A DNA stretch of 64,000 bases from Puffinus mauretanicus (taxonomy: Eukaryota; Chordata; Aves; Procellariiformes; Procellariidae): contig JAJKFH010000044.1 of the NCBI GenBank assembly GCA_023333565.1, positions 124,001 to 188,000 on the forward strand, read 5' to 3'. The notes below the pieces were generated by a model that was not told the origin of the DNA, made no database searches, and saw nothing but the letters and a program-made list of their open reading frames with translations. The translations under genes and the position numbers were made by a program. Numbering within the stretch: the stretch's first letter is position 1; each line of letters opens with the position of its first letter. Positions 49,276 through 61,033 of the stretch are shown here, piece by piece.

Positions 49276-51439
49276 TATTCAGATGGATAAACTACAACTG
49301 CGAGTAAGAGACTGTCAAACCGTGATTTTACATAGAAGTATAACGCTATTTTTAGTAGACTTTCTATTTCTTTCCTATTTCCTAACATCCTATATGTGTC
49401 ATCAGCTGCTGCCCAGCTGATGCTTGCTGAGAACTACCCACATGACTCCAAAACCTCTCAGAGTAAAATGCCTTACAGTAATCCATTGCTAAGCAGGTAT
49501 GTGCTTCAAAGACTTGCAACACGACAGACAGCAGCAGCCAGAAAGACTTTATTCTCAGACAAGCTGTTTAGTGGCCAACAGCTCTACCAGTTGTCACCTC
49601 TTTCAAGCTCTGGTTGTATTCTGTCTATTACCTGACCAAAACTTATTGCAAATATACTGCAGATACAGGACTCCTTTGACCAAGTCTCCTGACAAATACC
49701 GAGGACAGTGCATGCCATCCCTCCCACCATCCCACCATAAGCCCTTTGCTCCAGCATTTCACCTACAGCGACATTTATGGCAATGACATTGGGCACGGCA
49801 TCCTTTGCTTAGCTGCAAAAAGAAAGGAAAAACTAAAGGGAAACCCCACTAACTTTTCTGCACCTGGCAAATAAGTTTTGGACAGATTGTTCGTATGGTT
49901 TCCCGGGATCTGCTTTTCAAACTGCTAACCAGTTTTCCTGAATATTTTTTTAAATAAGAGAATGAATGGGGTTTAGTAAACAGTTCCCCTTTCCAACGCT
50001 CCTTTAATCATTAATAGGCAGCTCTGAAGGCTGGAGCTGTTCTGCTTGGGCACCTTTCTTAACAGCTCATGCTGGCTGGCTGCACTCTGCTTCAATCAGC
50101 TCATTATACCATTACCTGGTCCTATTTCTCGTATAAAACAGGCCACAAAACCTTGTACTACCCACGAATTCTGAAATTCTAAATTTCAGAAAAAGCTGAG
50201 CAGTCTGGCGCAGGACCTGAGCACGAGGACTGCTGAGGGAAAGCATGGGGTTGGGGGGAGTTCACTCTTTACCATTTCATGTTCTTGAAACTCTCTGTGA
50301 AAGAGGTAAGTGGTCCCAAAAGATACTGTTCACCAAAAGATCTTAAAAGACTATTCTGAAGGCACGTTAATTTGACAAGTGGGATTACACAGAAGCCTTT
50401 TCAAGAAGAGATTTAATTTTCTCCCTCTACACTTTTGTTGCTATAGAAATGAAGTCTGCACTAGCCCAGTGCAAATTACCTTTTCCAACTAGATGGGCTT
50501 GCCGCTATAAAACCCCATTTCCTGCAATACACCAAAAGCAGGGACCTCTCCGGATCAGCTGCCGCCATCAGACCAGCAGCTCGAGTTGCACAATACATTT
50601 ATCAAAGATTCATTCCCCCTCTCCGTTTCTAAGCATGAAACTCCTTTTGCAGGGGTATTTTCGATGCCTTGCCCTGCAAGGCCATTATCTAGGCCTCTTC
50701 CACGCTCCTTGCTGAGCCCTGCCTGTAACACAGCTTCTCTCTGGACTTGCTAATTAGTCACAACTTGACAGAATGACAGAAAAAGCCGATGCAATTTCCA
50801 ACTCCCTGCCTGCTGCTTGCCTCCCAGACGATAACTCGCAGGAGCAGAAATCGGGGAGGGTTCCACCCGCTCAGCACGCTTTAATACCAATCCTAAACTA
50901 ACAGCACGTTGGGGACTGATGAGGCAGGAACAGCCAATAAATAAGCTGCAGAATGGAAAAGACCAAAGGAAGTTGTCTCAGAGCCACACACAGCCGTGAA
51001 ACAGCTCAAGGAAATCCAGAGCGACTCCTTTTACTTGGTCCTCTCTGGAAGAATGGGAACCAGCCCTCCGCTCGCACATCCCCACCGCCTGCACCGCCCT
51101 GGCCGCCCCGGAGGCATGTACAGCCTCAAAAAACCAGTGTACAGAGGAGGTGCTCAGGGGATGGGAGATGCCCGTGCCTGACGCAGGCAAAGATGCCGGT
51201 ATCGATGAGGGAGTACGAGCTACGATCACACTGCCAGAGGGATGACCCCTGAAGGGGGCCTAGAGAAGGAAATGGCAGACGCTGAACGGCACCTGTGCGG
51301 GCAAACACGGGTACCGCTTTCTTGCATGTCAGGGGAAAGGAGAAATAGCAAGTTATTGGTGCAGTCCCAACGATTGCTAGGTGATTTACCAATCACTTAT
51401 ACTACTAATTTGCTCACTCGGTCCACCTGAGTAGATGGG
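49276..51439. other. Intron sequence, nothing recognised
   Basis: No exon, repeat tail or structured RNA supported. Confidence 0.5.
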
Positions 51440-51815
51440 GGCTAAAAGCGTACAAGGGGAGGCTGAGAGCGCTGGCCTTTCTCAGCTTGGAGAAGAGATG
51501 GTGGACGCCTCCCTGCCACCTGCAACTACCTCATGGGAGGCTGTACAGAAGAGAGAAGACGACTCTTGGAGGCGCACAGGGGTGGGACAAGAGGCGACAG
51601 ACACAAACTGAAGCACAAGAAATTATAACGAGATATACAGAAAACGTCTTCACCCTGGAAACAAAGACTGGGACATGGGCCCTAAAGGGCTGTGGGACCT
51701 CCAGCCTTGGAGACATGCAAAGCAACCTGATCTAGTTGGCCCTGCTCTGAGCAACCGGTTGTGCTAGAAACCTCCAGACACCCCTTCCAATCTAAATTAT
51801 TCTGTAATTCTGTGT
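51440..51815 (+). mobile_element. Old CR1 LINE 3' fragment
   Basis: Plus-strand decayed CR1: AAGGGGAGGCTGAGAGCGCT and CTCAGCTTGGAGAAGAGATG (SLEKR region), ACCTGATCTAGTTGGCCCTG, then CCCCTTCCAATCTAAATTAT and TCTGTAATTCTGTG as the tail. Several indels and stops; older than copies A-E. Confidence 0.8.
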
Positions 51816-54800
51816 ATTGACATATTTGGCCAGTCTCAGCATCTACGGGCACAGAAATGCCTGCTTAGAGACTTCTTCATGTTTTTCCTCTCTTCTAAGG
51901 GGAGGCCCATCCAGATGGCTTGTGAATACTGACAGTTGTAATCTCTCTCCCTGGTCAACTAATCCCCGTGACTGAATAATAAAAAAAAAAATCCTAAATT
52001 GTCTATTGCTCCCAAATCTTTTCCTCCACAGCTGTGCCATGTAGAATGTGGGCTCTTAATTTTATAGAGTTAATTTCAAATCACTTTAATCTCTTCCCTT
52101 AACACAGTTCATCAGAGAAGTCAATTCCCCTTGTCATTGCCTCCTTCTGATAAGAACAAGCTCAGACTTCTCTTCCTGTTTGCCTTATTCCTATTTCAGA
52201 CCAGATTAGGTTTGCTGAGCCCTGTCCCACGCTCCTCATCCTCAGAGGCCTGGGGAAGGCTCTCATCGCCCTCTGGTGACCTTGGGTGCACCCCAGCACA
52301 CCTCGACTCCGGAGCAGCCTCGTGCTTTCTTCTTTCTTTAACCACAGTCATGTTTCAAAGTGATACCAATGAGAGGTGAGGAACCCGGCCCAGAACAGTC
52401 TCTCACCCTCGGCCAAAGCAGACCTCATCCCTACCGTCTGTTGCTGGCAAAGTGCTAGTGAAGTTACAACTTGGAAACACAGCCTTCCCAGAGGCTGATT
52501 CCACAAAAGAGAATATTTTTATTCAGTATACAGCCTAGTATCTTCTCATGTTCTCATGTATACCCCTCCATATAGTCATAGCTTTCTTTTCTACCTTATT
52601 AAGCAAAAAAGAGTAAATTACATACCCTACCCAAATCTGCAATTCAGCCATGTGAATGCTGTCCCCTGCTCCACTGCAGAGGGCATCCATTCAAACCTGC
52701 AACTATTTCACAGGCTTTTCCTGAAATCTGAAGTCACTTGTGTGTAATTTTCTCAAGTACTTTTAAGTTGTTCCTCAAACATTGTCATTATGTTAATCTT
52801 CTCCCACGTTTGAGACCTCCAGTGAAGTCAGAGATGATGGAATAAGCACTCTCCTGCAAATCGTGTTAATCGATCTGCTGCAGTGATCTTACAGAACCTT
52901 AGTTAGTTCTTAATGTCTGCTCTCAAGGAGTCTATTGGCCCAAATGTTTAATATTTTAAAAAATGGGAAAAAATCCATTTTGTTTATCCTATTTATTAAG
53001 GTGATGCTAAAATCACTCTGTGAATCCTCATACCACACTCCTGACCACCACCACATGTCCAGAAGCTGCCTGCTATCGACTCCAAACCCCACTTCCATCC
53101 CGTAATGCTGACAAAATGCACCCTCGCACCCCTGACCGCTCCCCTCCCCGGTACTCAGTCCCATGCTGCAAGCCTGGTCACCAACGCCATCTCTGTGCTT
53201 TAGCAATAGCCACATCTCTAACTCCAGCAAACAGAGCAGAGAAGCTTCCGCTGAAGTGGTGCTTCTGCAACCGCCTGGTGTCTCTGTCGTGGGACGCCTT
53301 TTGCTGGTCGGATGGCTGATGGCTCCAGCAGCGCTGCTCAACCACCCACCCCACAGACAGGGCGGTGGGTGCTGCACAGGTTCTGGAAAGGCCAGCGCCT
53401 CAAGGAAGGTAACAAAGGCAGCCACTTGTTTTACCTCGCACCGGTTTTCCCTAACTAAACGGTGAGGCTATGTTTCACTTTTGTGCTCAGAGCAACCTAT
53501 GAATGAGTGACAAGCATATATATGCTTTAAGAAACTTCTTTCTCATTTCCTGTCACCACACTGTAAGCATTTTGACACAGCAGGAGCAGAAGACACAGGT
53601 ACCCCACTGTTCAACACCACCACTATCTCACCATCTCCACCAAAGCCAACCCTAGCTCCTTCTCCATTTCAGGAGAGAGAGTGAAAGCACTCGAGTTGCA
53701 TGTCATTGGGCAAATTAACAGAATAACAATCCATTGAAGGCTATTAAATACAAAGACATTGCCTCTGGCTCAGGAAGACCCTGAACAGAAAAATGCTGCA
53801 GGCAGAAATAATATTTTGGGTTGCTTATTCTGTTCTCATAACTGCATGAAGCACCTGCCATTGCCCACTGTGCAACACACAATACTGGCTTGGAGGACCT
53901 GTAGCGTGCTCCAGAGTGGCCGTCCTCATGCTTTTATGTTGTGTGCCTACGCACCGTACTATGGGGATGCAGGTAAAATCCTCCAATCTTTTCCAACTCA
54001 ACCCACCAAAATCTGTCAAAATGCCAAGTTTTCACAGCCAGTGTCAGCATTGTTACTGTGATCCCAGCAGATCCCAGTCATACTTTAGCAGAGCAGTCCA
54101 GTTTACCAGTAATTTGCATGCATCAACTGCCTAGGAATGCCAAGACCAACTGGACTATGATCTGCGAGAAGCCATATATGATTGGGTCCAGAAGAGGTTT
54201 ACATCCTCCTGACACGTCACCCTGGGGCGACTTCAGGGTGGAAAGATGTGGTCTTCCTCTTGGCTAAGGGTGCAGCTAAAGGCACGTGCGTACACACGAT
54301 CTCCTTCCCCACCCCTGCCAGTCGATTCTGGGGAAATGGGGCCACTCTGAGCAAAACTGCCCCCGGCAGAACAAGCCATGCACTTTGCTCCCAGGTGCCC
54401 TCTTCCCTGAGGGTCCCTGGAGACCAAGTTGTAAGACAGACGGGACAGCTGCTTACTCACCCGTGGGAGACAACTCCATTCCACCATCCTTCCCAGCACC
54501 ATCCTCCACGACACAGGCTCTTTATACAGACAAATACTTCTGTGGCACGCGTATGGCAGTGGACGGGATTTCCCTCAGATTAGAGGGAAAACAGGAACAA
54601 GCCAGAGCCAAAATGGGCTCCTCTGCAGCAACACATGACCCACAGACCATAGGGCGAGCACCTTTCCCTAAGTCGGAAAACAAACTGGCCTGGAGGAAAG
54701 GGTCTGAGCAAGAGGCCTGAGCTGGCAAGGGACTCTGGGAGCATGCATCGCCAGATCCAACTCCAGGTGGGCTCTGGCTTTCCCGACTCCGCCGCTGCAG

Positions 54801-55499
54801 GGTTGGGCAGTGTCTCTATATGTCTCCAGGTCACTTCCTTCTTGTGCCCGAGCTTAGCGAGGAGCTCCCTGTGCATCCCCGCAGGCCTCCTGCTGCCCCT
54901 GCCCGATCTCGTACTTGTCAGGATGGGCCATTCCTGCACTTGGAGGAGCTGGTCCCGGAATATCAACTAGTTCTCTTGGACACTTCTCCCCAGGATGGTA
55001 TCCCATGGGATTATGCCACGCAGATATCTGAAGAGGCTAAAGTCTGCTCTCCAGACATTCAGGTCAGATGCCCAGGCTTCCTCCATCACGGAGTGTAAGA
55101 GTTCAGAGCCCAGGAATAGGACCACTGTTGGCCAAGTGCCTGACCACAGAGCCTTTTCAGTGGCTACAGAAGATCTCAAGGAGAAGGCCATGCCTTTAAA
55201 TCTGCTCCTTGTAGGGCTGGGAAACCTCGCTTTGGGCGTCAGGGAAAAGCCCACCTCGCCCACAGCTCACAGCAGCAGCTGTACTGGGGCAGGCCAGCCG
55301 TCCTCCTGACTTCCCAGCAACAGCCGATAACGGGAACACGACGAGGAAAGAAGAGCAGAGCGAGAACACAGCGATGCTTCCCCACCACGCGCTCCTGATC
55401 TCCGCTGCTGGATGATAAGCGAGTCCCTGAGTCGGAGCTGGTCTCTTCATACTCAGAAGCCTGCAAACGGTTTTTCTTCCTCGGATTTGTCCCACTGCT
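51816..55499. other. Intron sequence, no supported gene
   Basis: Contains scattered open frames of 100-170 codons at 52.9-53.4 kb and 54.2-55.3 kb. They lack recognisable domains and overlap each other on both strands. An A11 run lies at about 51981-51991. Nothing else stands out. Confidence 0.5.
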
Positions 55500-56620
55500 T
55501 TCTGAACCCCTGACAGTTTTTAGCCCTCAGAGTGTCACTTAGCAAGGAGTCGCACAGGTTAATTGCACGTTAGATGAAGAACCACAAACTTGTTTCGTTC
55601 AGTACCTCATGTTCTTGCACAGGAAGAGACAAAGATCAACTACCTCTGGTTCACCTTTTCCACATCACTCATTTATGGACTTCTACCAAACCCCTTCTCC
55701 TTCAGCATCATTTTCCAAGCTTGAGAGTTTCAGTCTATTCAGTCTCACCTCTTATGGAAGATGTTTCACAGTTTTGAGCACCTGTTAGTTTTCTCTGCCA
55801 ACTTTTCAAGTGTTACTTTTTAAGTCTGAAAGACCAAAACTGCATGCAGGTTTCAAGATGTGGGTATAGTACAGATTTATACAAAGATATTAATAATTAT
55901 GTTTTCCATTTTGTTCTTTTTTCCTTTCCTAACAATTCCAAAAATTCAATTTTTTTTTTAGGTTTGGACTGGAATCAAAGTAAGACCCAAATCTTGTTCC
56001 TGAGCAGAAGTCAGTCCAACATCTTCACTGAATATGAAATACTACTACTGTTTTTTTTCCCCATATACATTACTTCTTGTTTTTCTGTGTTGGTGTTCAG
56101 CTGCTGTTTGACCATCCAGTACCCAGTGTCACCAGCGACCCTCCTTCATGCCTCCTTTAGTTGTATTTTCTGACCTACTCTTTTGTCTGTTTTTTTTTAA
56201 TGCCTCAGTGCTAAAGAAGATGTTTTCACTGTGATGTCACAGTGATGTCAGATCTTTATTCCTAAGCAATTATGAAGAGCTGAAAAATCTTTAATGGGCG
56301 AGAGTATCTCACAGTGTTTCTTCTGGTGTGTGTTATCTTGCATGTGCCAAAATAAATTTATTTTACTATCACACTGTTTATCAACCCAGCTTGATGCAAT
56401 CCCATCCACCTACTCTTCTTTTGCTTAAGGAATGTGATTTTGACTCATCTGCAAATTTTGACCTACTTCCTGCCCTTTAAGACCAAGAGCAACCAGTGCC
56501 CCCAGCACAGACCTCCTCGGGGTTCCCTGTAGCATTCGGCCATGGTGGAAATGGACCATTTTCCTCCTCTGTTTTATTTCTTTACTGTTTTCTGAGTCAT
56601 AGCAGCATTTTGTCTTTCAC
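55500..56620 (-). mobile_element. Ancient CR1/L3-like LINE remnant, about 1.1 kb
   Basis: The plus strand shows the antisense of a decayed CR1/L3 in collinear order. AAGCTTGAGAGTTTCAGTCT (SLEKRRL region) is followed by AACTGCATGCAGGTTTCAAG (the VQFW region). Further along, GACTCATCTGCAAATTTTGA (FADDTK region) is followed by CCAGCACAGACCTCCTCGGGG (decayed QGSVLG, reading RRSVLGALVALGL on the minus strand). Insertions and T-runs interrupt it. Confidence 0.6.
56226..56245. repeat. Perfect 9-base inverted repeat
   Basis: TCACTGTGA and TCACAGTGA separated by TG, able to form a small hairpin. It lies between older LINE sequence and has no known role. Confidence 0.8.
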
Positions 56621-57626
56621 CGCATGATCAGTTAAGAATATAAACAGCCCTGAAGAAGCATGTCACAGGATTTTTGAATATCAAAACAAGTTACACACAT
56701 AACTTTGAGTAAAAAGTGCTCAGACCCACGGAGACAGATTTGGGATAAGAAGCTCAGTAAACCAGAACACATTCACTGCTTTGTTGTTGAGCTGCAAGAC
56801 TTCAGGATAACGTAGTTTTTGTATAATGAATTCACACAATTTGCTCCTGTCGTGTCATAAGCAATAACGCCCATCTAATTACTTTAATGACCAATAGTTT
56901 TTAAGAGCACTAAAGCTTGACTGCAAACAGAGATCGTATTCCACAGAGTAACCCTACATTTATCCCTCAAACACAGAAACCCAGTGCCAAAAGCGTATTC
57001 CTGAATCCAACCAGCAGACCCATTCCTACAGCCCAGCCTCCCACGATCATGTCCACCAGCCACATGCGCTCAAGACCAAGCACAAACCAGCAACTTCTCC
57101 CTGCTTTCACGATTGATTCCCTATCCAGTTTGACCATCTTCCCAAAGGTCAGTCTCCACGCCGAGGCAAGTACGCTCAATTGCCATGTACCAGAACAGCG
57201 CTGGTGAACACCCCTGTAGTCCAGGCAGCACACTCAGTCCTGCCGACAGGCTGGAGGGACAGCTGTCTTCATGCCACCCCCGGCACAACAGCATCCTCCT
57301 CTTCTTCCCCTCCAGAGCAACCTATAACTCTGCACCTGCATCCAACGCATGGATGCTTCAGTTCCTGGAGCACACCAAAAATTCTCCAGAACGTTTGTTC
57401 CTCAACTGAGACATGAGCCAGACTGCCCTGCAGCTTCAACGCTTTATTCAACTAAGCCTTATCTAGGACTTGTAATTTAGACTATAACTGAATTGACCAA
57501 AACAACCAGAAAAGCTTCCTTCCCATGAAATTAAAACAACGTATACTGCTCTGTCAGGAAAAGGAGATACTTTTTCCATGGAAATGAATCTACTCGCAAT
57601 CACAAATCAAAGATGTTGATGCTTAC

Positions 57627-57702
57627 CTGTGAGAGGTGAAATTGTCATAAGAGCCCACGGTATAATGTCGGAAGAGACGCTTTGTTCTGTCTTCTCTGGT
57701 TT
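57627..57702 (-). CDS. SHANK3: SHANK family coding exon, linker just before the PDZ domain (probably SHANK3)
   Basis: A 76-nt internal exon. Read on the minus strand, it follows a pyrimidine-rich acceptor ending TTCTTGTAG and ends at a consensus donor CAG|GTAAGC. It enters with the last two bases of a codon and leaves with AG, the first two bases of a Ser codon completed in the next exon. The peptide contains TREDRTKRLFRHYTVGSYD followed by NFTSH, the conserved SHANK segment between the SH3 and PDZ domains. SHANK proteins are large scaffolds of the excitatory postsynaptic density. Their PDZ domain binds the C termini of SAPAP/GKAP and other partners. The TSH ending before SDY favours SHANK3 over SHANK1 or SHANK2, from memory of the family. 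The preceding SH3 exon was not found between here and 64000, so it should lie outside the window. Confidence 0.92.
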
Positions 57703-59775
57703 CTACAAGAAAAAAGACACATCACAAAGCTGAGAGTTAAAGGAACACTTCTCCTTTGTCTCCGTTTCCCCTCCATGTATACAAACAGAGTGAATCCTGC
57801 TTTCATGCAAGCTTTTATTAATAAACAAGGTAATAATCTGTGTGCAGGTGTCAGTGTGATCATTCCCATGCATGCTTGTGTACAGTCCCACATGCACACA
57901 AACAGCTTCTGTGAATATAAGTTCTCTTCACTAGAACTTCTAAACCACATCAAGGCGTCAAATCTCACCAAGACTCTGAAGTAGAGCCAAAGAGGAGAAT
58001 CAGTGCCAGTAAGGCAAACACACACTCCATGTCCCAAGGCAGCAGCCACATGCCTTCCCCTTGTTCTGTTTGGCCACATCAATCTTGCACATCTTAAGGC
58101 AGAGGGATGCAATTCCCACAGAAGAGATGGAAACAGTCCTGGTTAGCCTTTCTTCTCACCTGGTGGTCACCAAGCTCTCCAGGTGTACAGGAGTTATGAG
58201 GAAGGAAAGCCGGGAACCCAGAGAGACTTCTGTCACCACTCGTCTATTAACCATCCCCTACAGCGCTTTGGCCAAAGTACTTGTTGGACCAAATCTCCCC
58301 TTTAGGGTGTAACAACTCAGGAGTCTACTCGCCTGCCTCAGAAGTGTGAAAAAGCCAGAGAAGCTGCCAGCCTGATCTGTGAAGCCAACAACAAAAGAGA
58401 TACCAAGGCCTCCAGGCTGCTGGATGCTGAAGGCAGGCAGCCTGACTCATGGCTAAGTGGACAGAGATGTCACTGCAGACATGCAAAACACACTCTGCAG
58501 CTAATGGCTTAAGAGAAGACACGACAGAGCTGGGAAAGAATCTAAGCTACCATTCTCCTAACACAGAAGGAATTTGCATCACACTACCAAAACCGAATTT
58601 ATTGCATGACCCAGGATTAGTACGTAAACGCACCCTGCAGAAAGCAACTGTGTCCTCGCACTAACGCAACCGAGTACGTTGCATCGAACCAACTCATCCA
58701 TGGCTACAGTGGGGTGATGGGACTCCAAACAATCAGGTAACTCCTCTACTTTGTCACCACTTTCTTGTGAAGCCCTCGGTGCTGCTCACTGCAGCAAAAC
58801 CAGGTAGGCTGTTGGTCTGATTTAAATCCAGCAGGTATTTAAGCATGCTAACTAGGGCAATCAGACAGAAGGAATGAATAAAGGGGATGAATAAGAGAGG
58901 AAATAAAGGGCAAAGTATAGATGAGACTCACCTTTTTTCTTCAGTAGGGACACAAACTGTTTGCACCCAAAGCAGTAACAAAGCAAAATAAACGTTTGGT
59001 TTTACCTGCGTTGGAATTCAGAATGGCAACAGCCAGTGGGAAGGGGCTGCAAAAGCAGAGGAGCAGTTTTTGCTGTTATTACAGCACTGTCGATCCAACG
59101 AACTTTGTTTTAAGCTCAGGACAGGATGCGCTTTCAAACCTTTCATTCCGATCTCACGATCACATGAAACCCTCGCTGCTGGCAGAGGGAAATGCTGCCA
59201 CAGCAGCCACAACACCAGTTGCCCACCCTGGGGACAGACGACAGCCCTTGAGGCAGCAGCAGCAGCCGTGTCACCCCGCCAACACGCTGTCCTGCCTCTC
59301 ACACGTCCCCAACAGGCACTGGCTAGCCTCCACTACTGGACACCGCTTCCAGAGACTTGGCTGTAGCCTCTCCGATCCCAAAGGGGCCTCTGCATGGGGT
59401 ACAAGGTATACTTCAGCACAGATGTCCTGCCCTTGGGGAACCTCACCCTCAGCACGCACCTCCATTTACACGCAAAGCATGCTTACTATTGGCAAGGTTG
59501 AAAGAACAATTAACTTCACCAAAGTTTAGAAATAAAATCACAAATACAATATTTGTTTACACTACTGAAAACACAACTTTGCCTTTTACCCCCTCCCCCG
59601 ATTCTTGTTTTTCTGCTCCTTTTGCATGTTTGTGAGGTCTGTTTAGCTTTTTCCTTTCTTTCTCAGAAGAGCTGAAGAACAGTCCTAGCATCCTGGCACT
59701 TGGTCCCCCCAGAATAATGCCCCATGCCACGTGGTTCTGGCTTTCCTTCCTGCCAAGTCAGACAGCCTCCTATGG

Positions 59776-60052
59776 CAGCGGTCTCCAAAGTGGGGCACGC
59801 AAGGCAGCCCACTGGGGCGCGGGAAGAAAACATTTTTTTGTACCGTTAATAAAATTTAAAAATATTTTTAAAATGGTGTTTCTTCTACCTTTATCTCACT
59901 ATTTTTTAGTTTCTATTTTTGCATGCACTTTACAGTGCACATTGTATATTAGCAGAGTAGTACAGGTATATAATTCATAAGTAAACATATGTGTACAGGG
60001 GGGTGCATGCCCAAAAATTTCTTTTTACTGAGGGGCACATGATCAAAACGGT
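59776..60052. mobile_element. Possible non-autonomous hAT-type DNA transposon
   Basis: The left end, CAGCGGTCTCCAAAGTGGGG, looks like the terminal repeat of many hAT-derived elements (CAGxGGTxxCCAAA). The body is AT-rich without an open frame. The right end, ATGATCAAAACGGTG, could be the matching inverted end, but only about six of ten terminal bases agree. No 8-base target duplication is clear. Confidence 0.35.
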
Positions 60053-61010
60053 GATACCCCAAGGCATGGGACACGCAGCATCCCAGAGATTAACGCAGGT
60101 GCTCTGGCGATCCCCCCAAAAAAGAAGCGAGTGCACAGCAACCCCCCAGCAAGCCCACGCAGACAGCGAGGACAAGGATGCCATGCGCTAGGTGAGGTGC
60201 AGCCCAGCCCTCGCAGTGCCACGGCTTAGGGGCATTTAGGGGACATGACCGTGCAGGGAGCGGTCCCCGGTGATCCAACGTGCTATTCCAGCCTCGCCAC
60301 TGTGCATCACCTAATGTGTTTACCTAATCCAGAGGGAGATTTCTTGGAGCCTGATGACACAAGGGGGGGCTGATGGCTCCCCGTGAATCTTCCAATTAGG
60401 TGGTCGTCTACCAAGCCCTGTCCTTGCAGTCCTGGGAAAAACTCTCTCAAAGAACCAAGGAATTAATCTTACTGGCAAAAAGACATGCTACGCCGAGAAA
60501 CGGAGATGTTAAGGACTGATCAGCGCAGCAACATGCTGCAAAGAGTTAAAGGAGGTAACCCTTTCACCGGGATCATCTGAGGCAGCTTCTCACCTTGCTT
60601 ACCATCCTCCGTGGAGGAGAGCGTTCTCAGCTCCGAGTCAGGCAGGGATACCGGACTCTACCCCTGGCAAGCACAACCAAAGCACGCTGCGGCCATAAGG
60701 AAAAGGAGGCACCATGTCTTCTCAAGGGGGGCTGATGTGCTGTCAGGGAAGTACCTGCACCGCACGCCGCCTCCTTCCCCGCTGCTGCAGGAGGGCCCAG
60801 ACAAGGGCAGCAGGGAGCAACCTCCCGCTCCAGTTTTGCCTGCACGCCATGCACACAGCTGGGATCCCACAATGCTTTCCGCTGAGGAATGAGGCAAGAC
60901 AGCAGAGGCCTAAAATATACCTAAAACATCAGGACAAGCCTTGTGTGTCGTGCCAGTGAACACGTTGGCACCCGCAACTCTTTACAACTTGACACAGATG
61001 TAGGAAAAAT

Positions 61011-61033
61011 GGGAGGGGGGGGTGGGAGAGGGA
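61011..61033 (+). other. G-quadruplex-forming motif
   Basis: Four or more G-tracts in about 22 bases (GGG, A, a run of eight Gs, T, GGG, AGA, GGG) with loops of 1, 1 and 3 bases. On the SHANK strand the same segment is C-rich. Role unknown. Confidence 0.6.

Larger units (their letters stand above)
22113..57626 (-). other. SHANK intron, 35.5 kb, complete
   Basis: Bounded by the GTAAGC donor at 57626 and the CTGCCCAG acceptor ending at 22113, so intact at both ends. It holds at least ten CR1 or CR1/L3-like remnants, a candidate intragenic promoter near the acceptor side and possible decayed coding tracts. It is large for an intron inside a PDZ-coding region. My recollection is that the human SHANK3 gene is only about 60 kb in total, so this size is the main argument for keeping SHANK2 as a weaker alternative. 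Confidence 0.9.

Noticed and set aside
52910..53425. A minus-strand open frame of 171 codons
   Set aside because: No domain, unusual composition, and overlapped by plus-strand frames.
54316..54363. A zinc-knuckle-like stretch (GKWGHSEQNC) that could suggest a retroviral gag remnant
   Set aside because: Only the His and last Cys fit; the first two Cys are missing at the required spacing. No LTRs and no following protease or RT motif were found.
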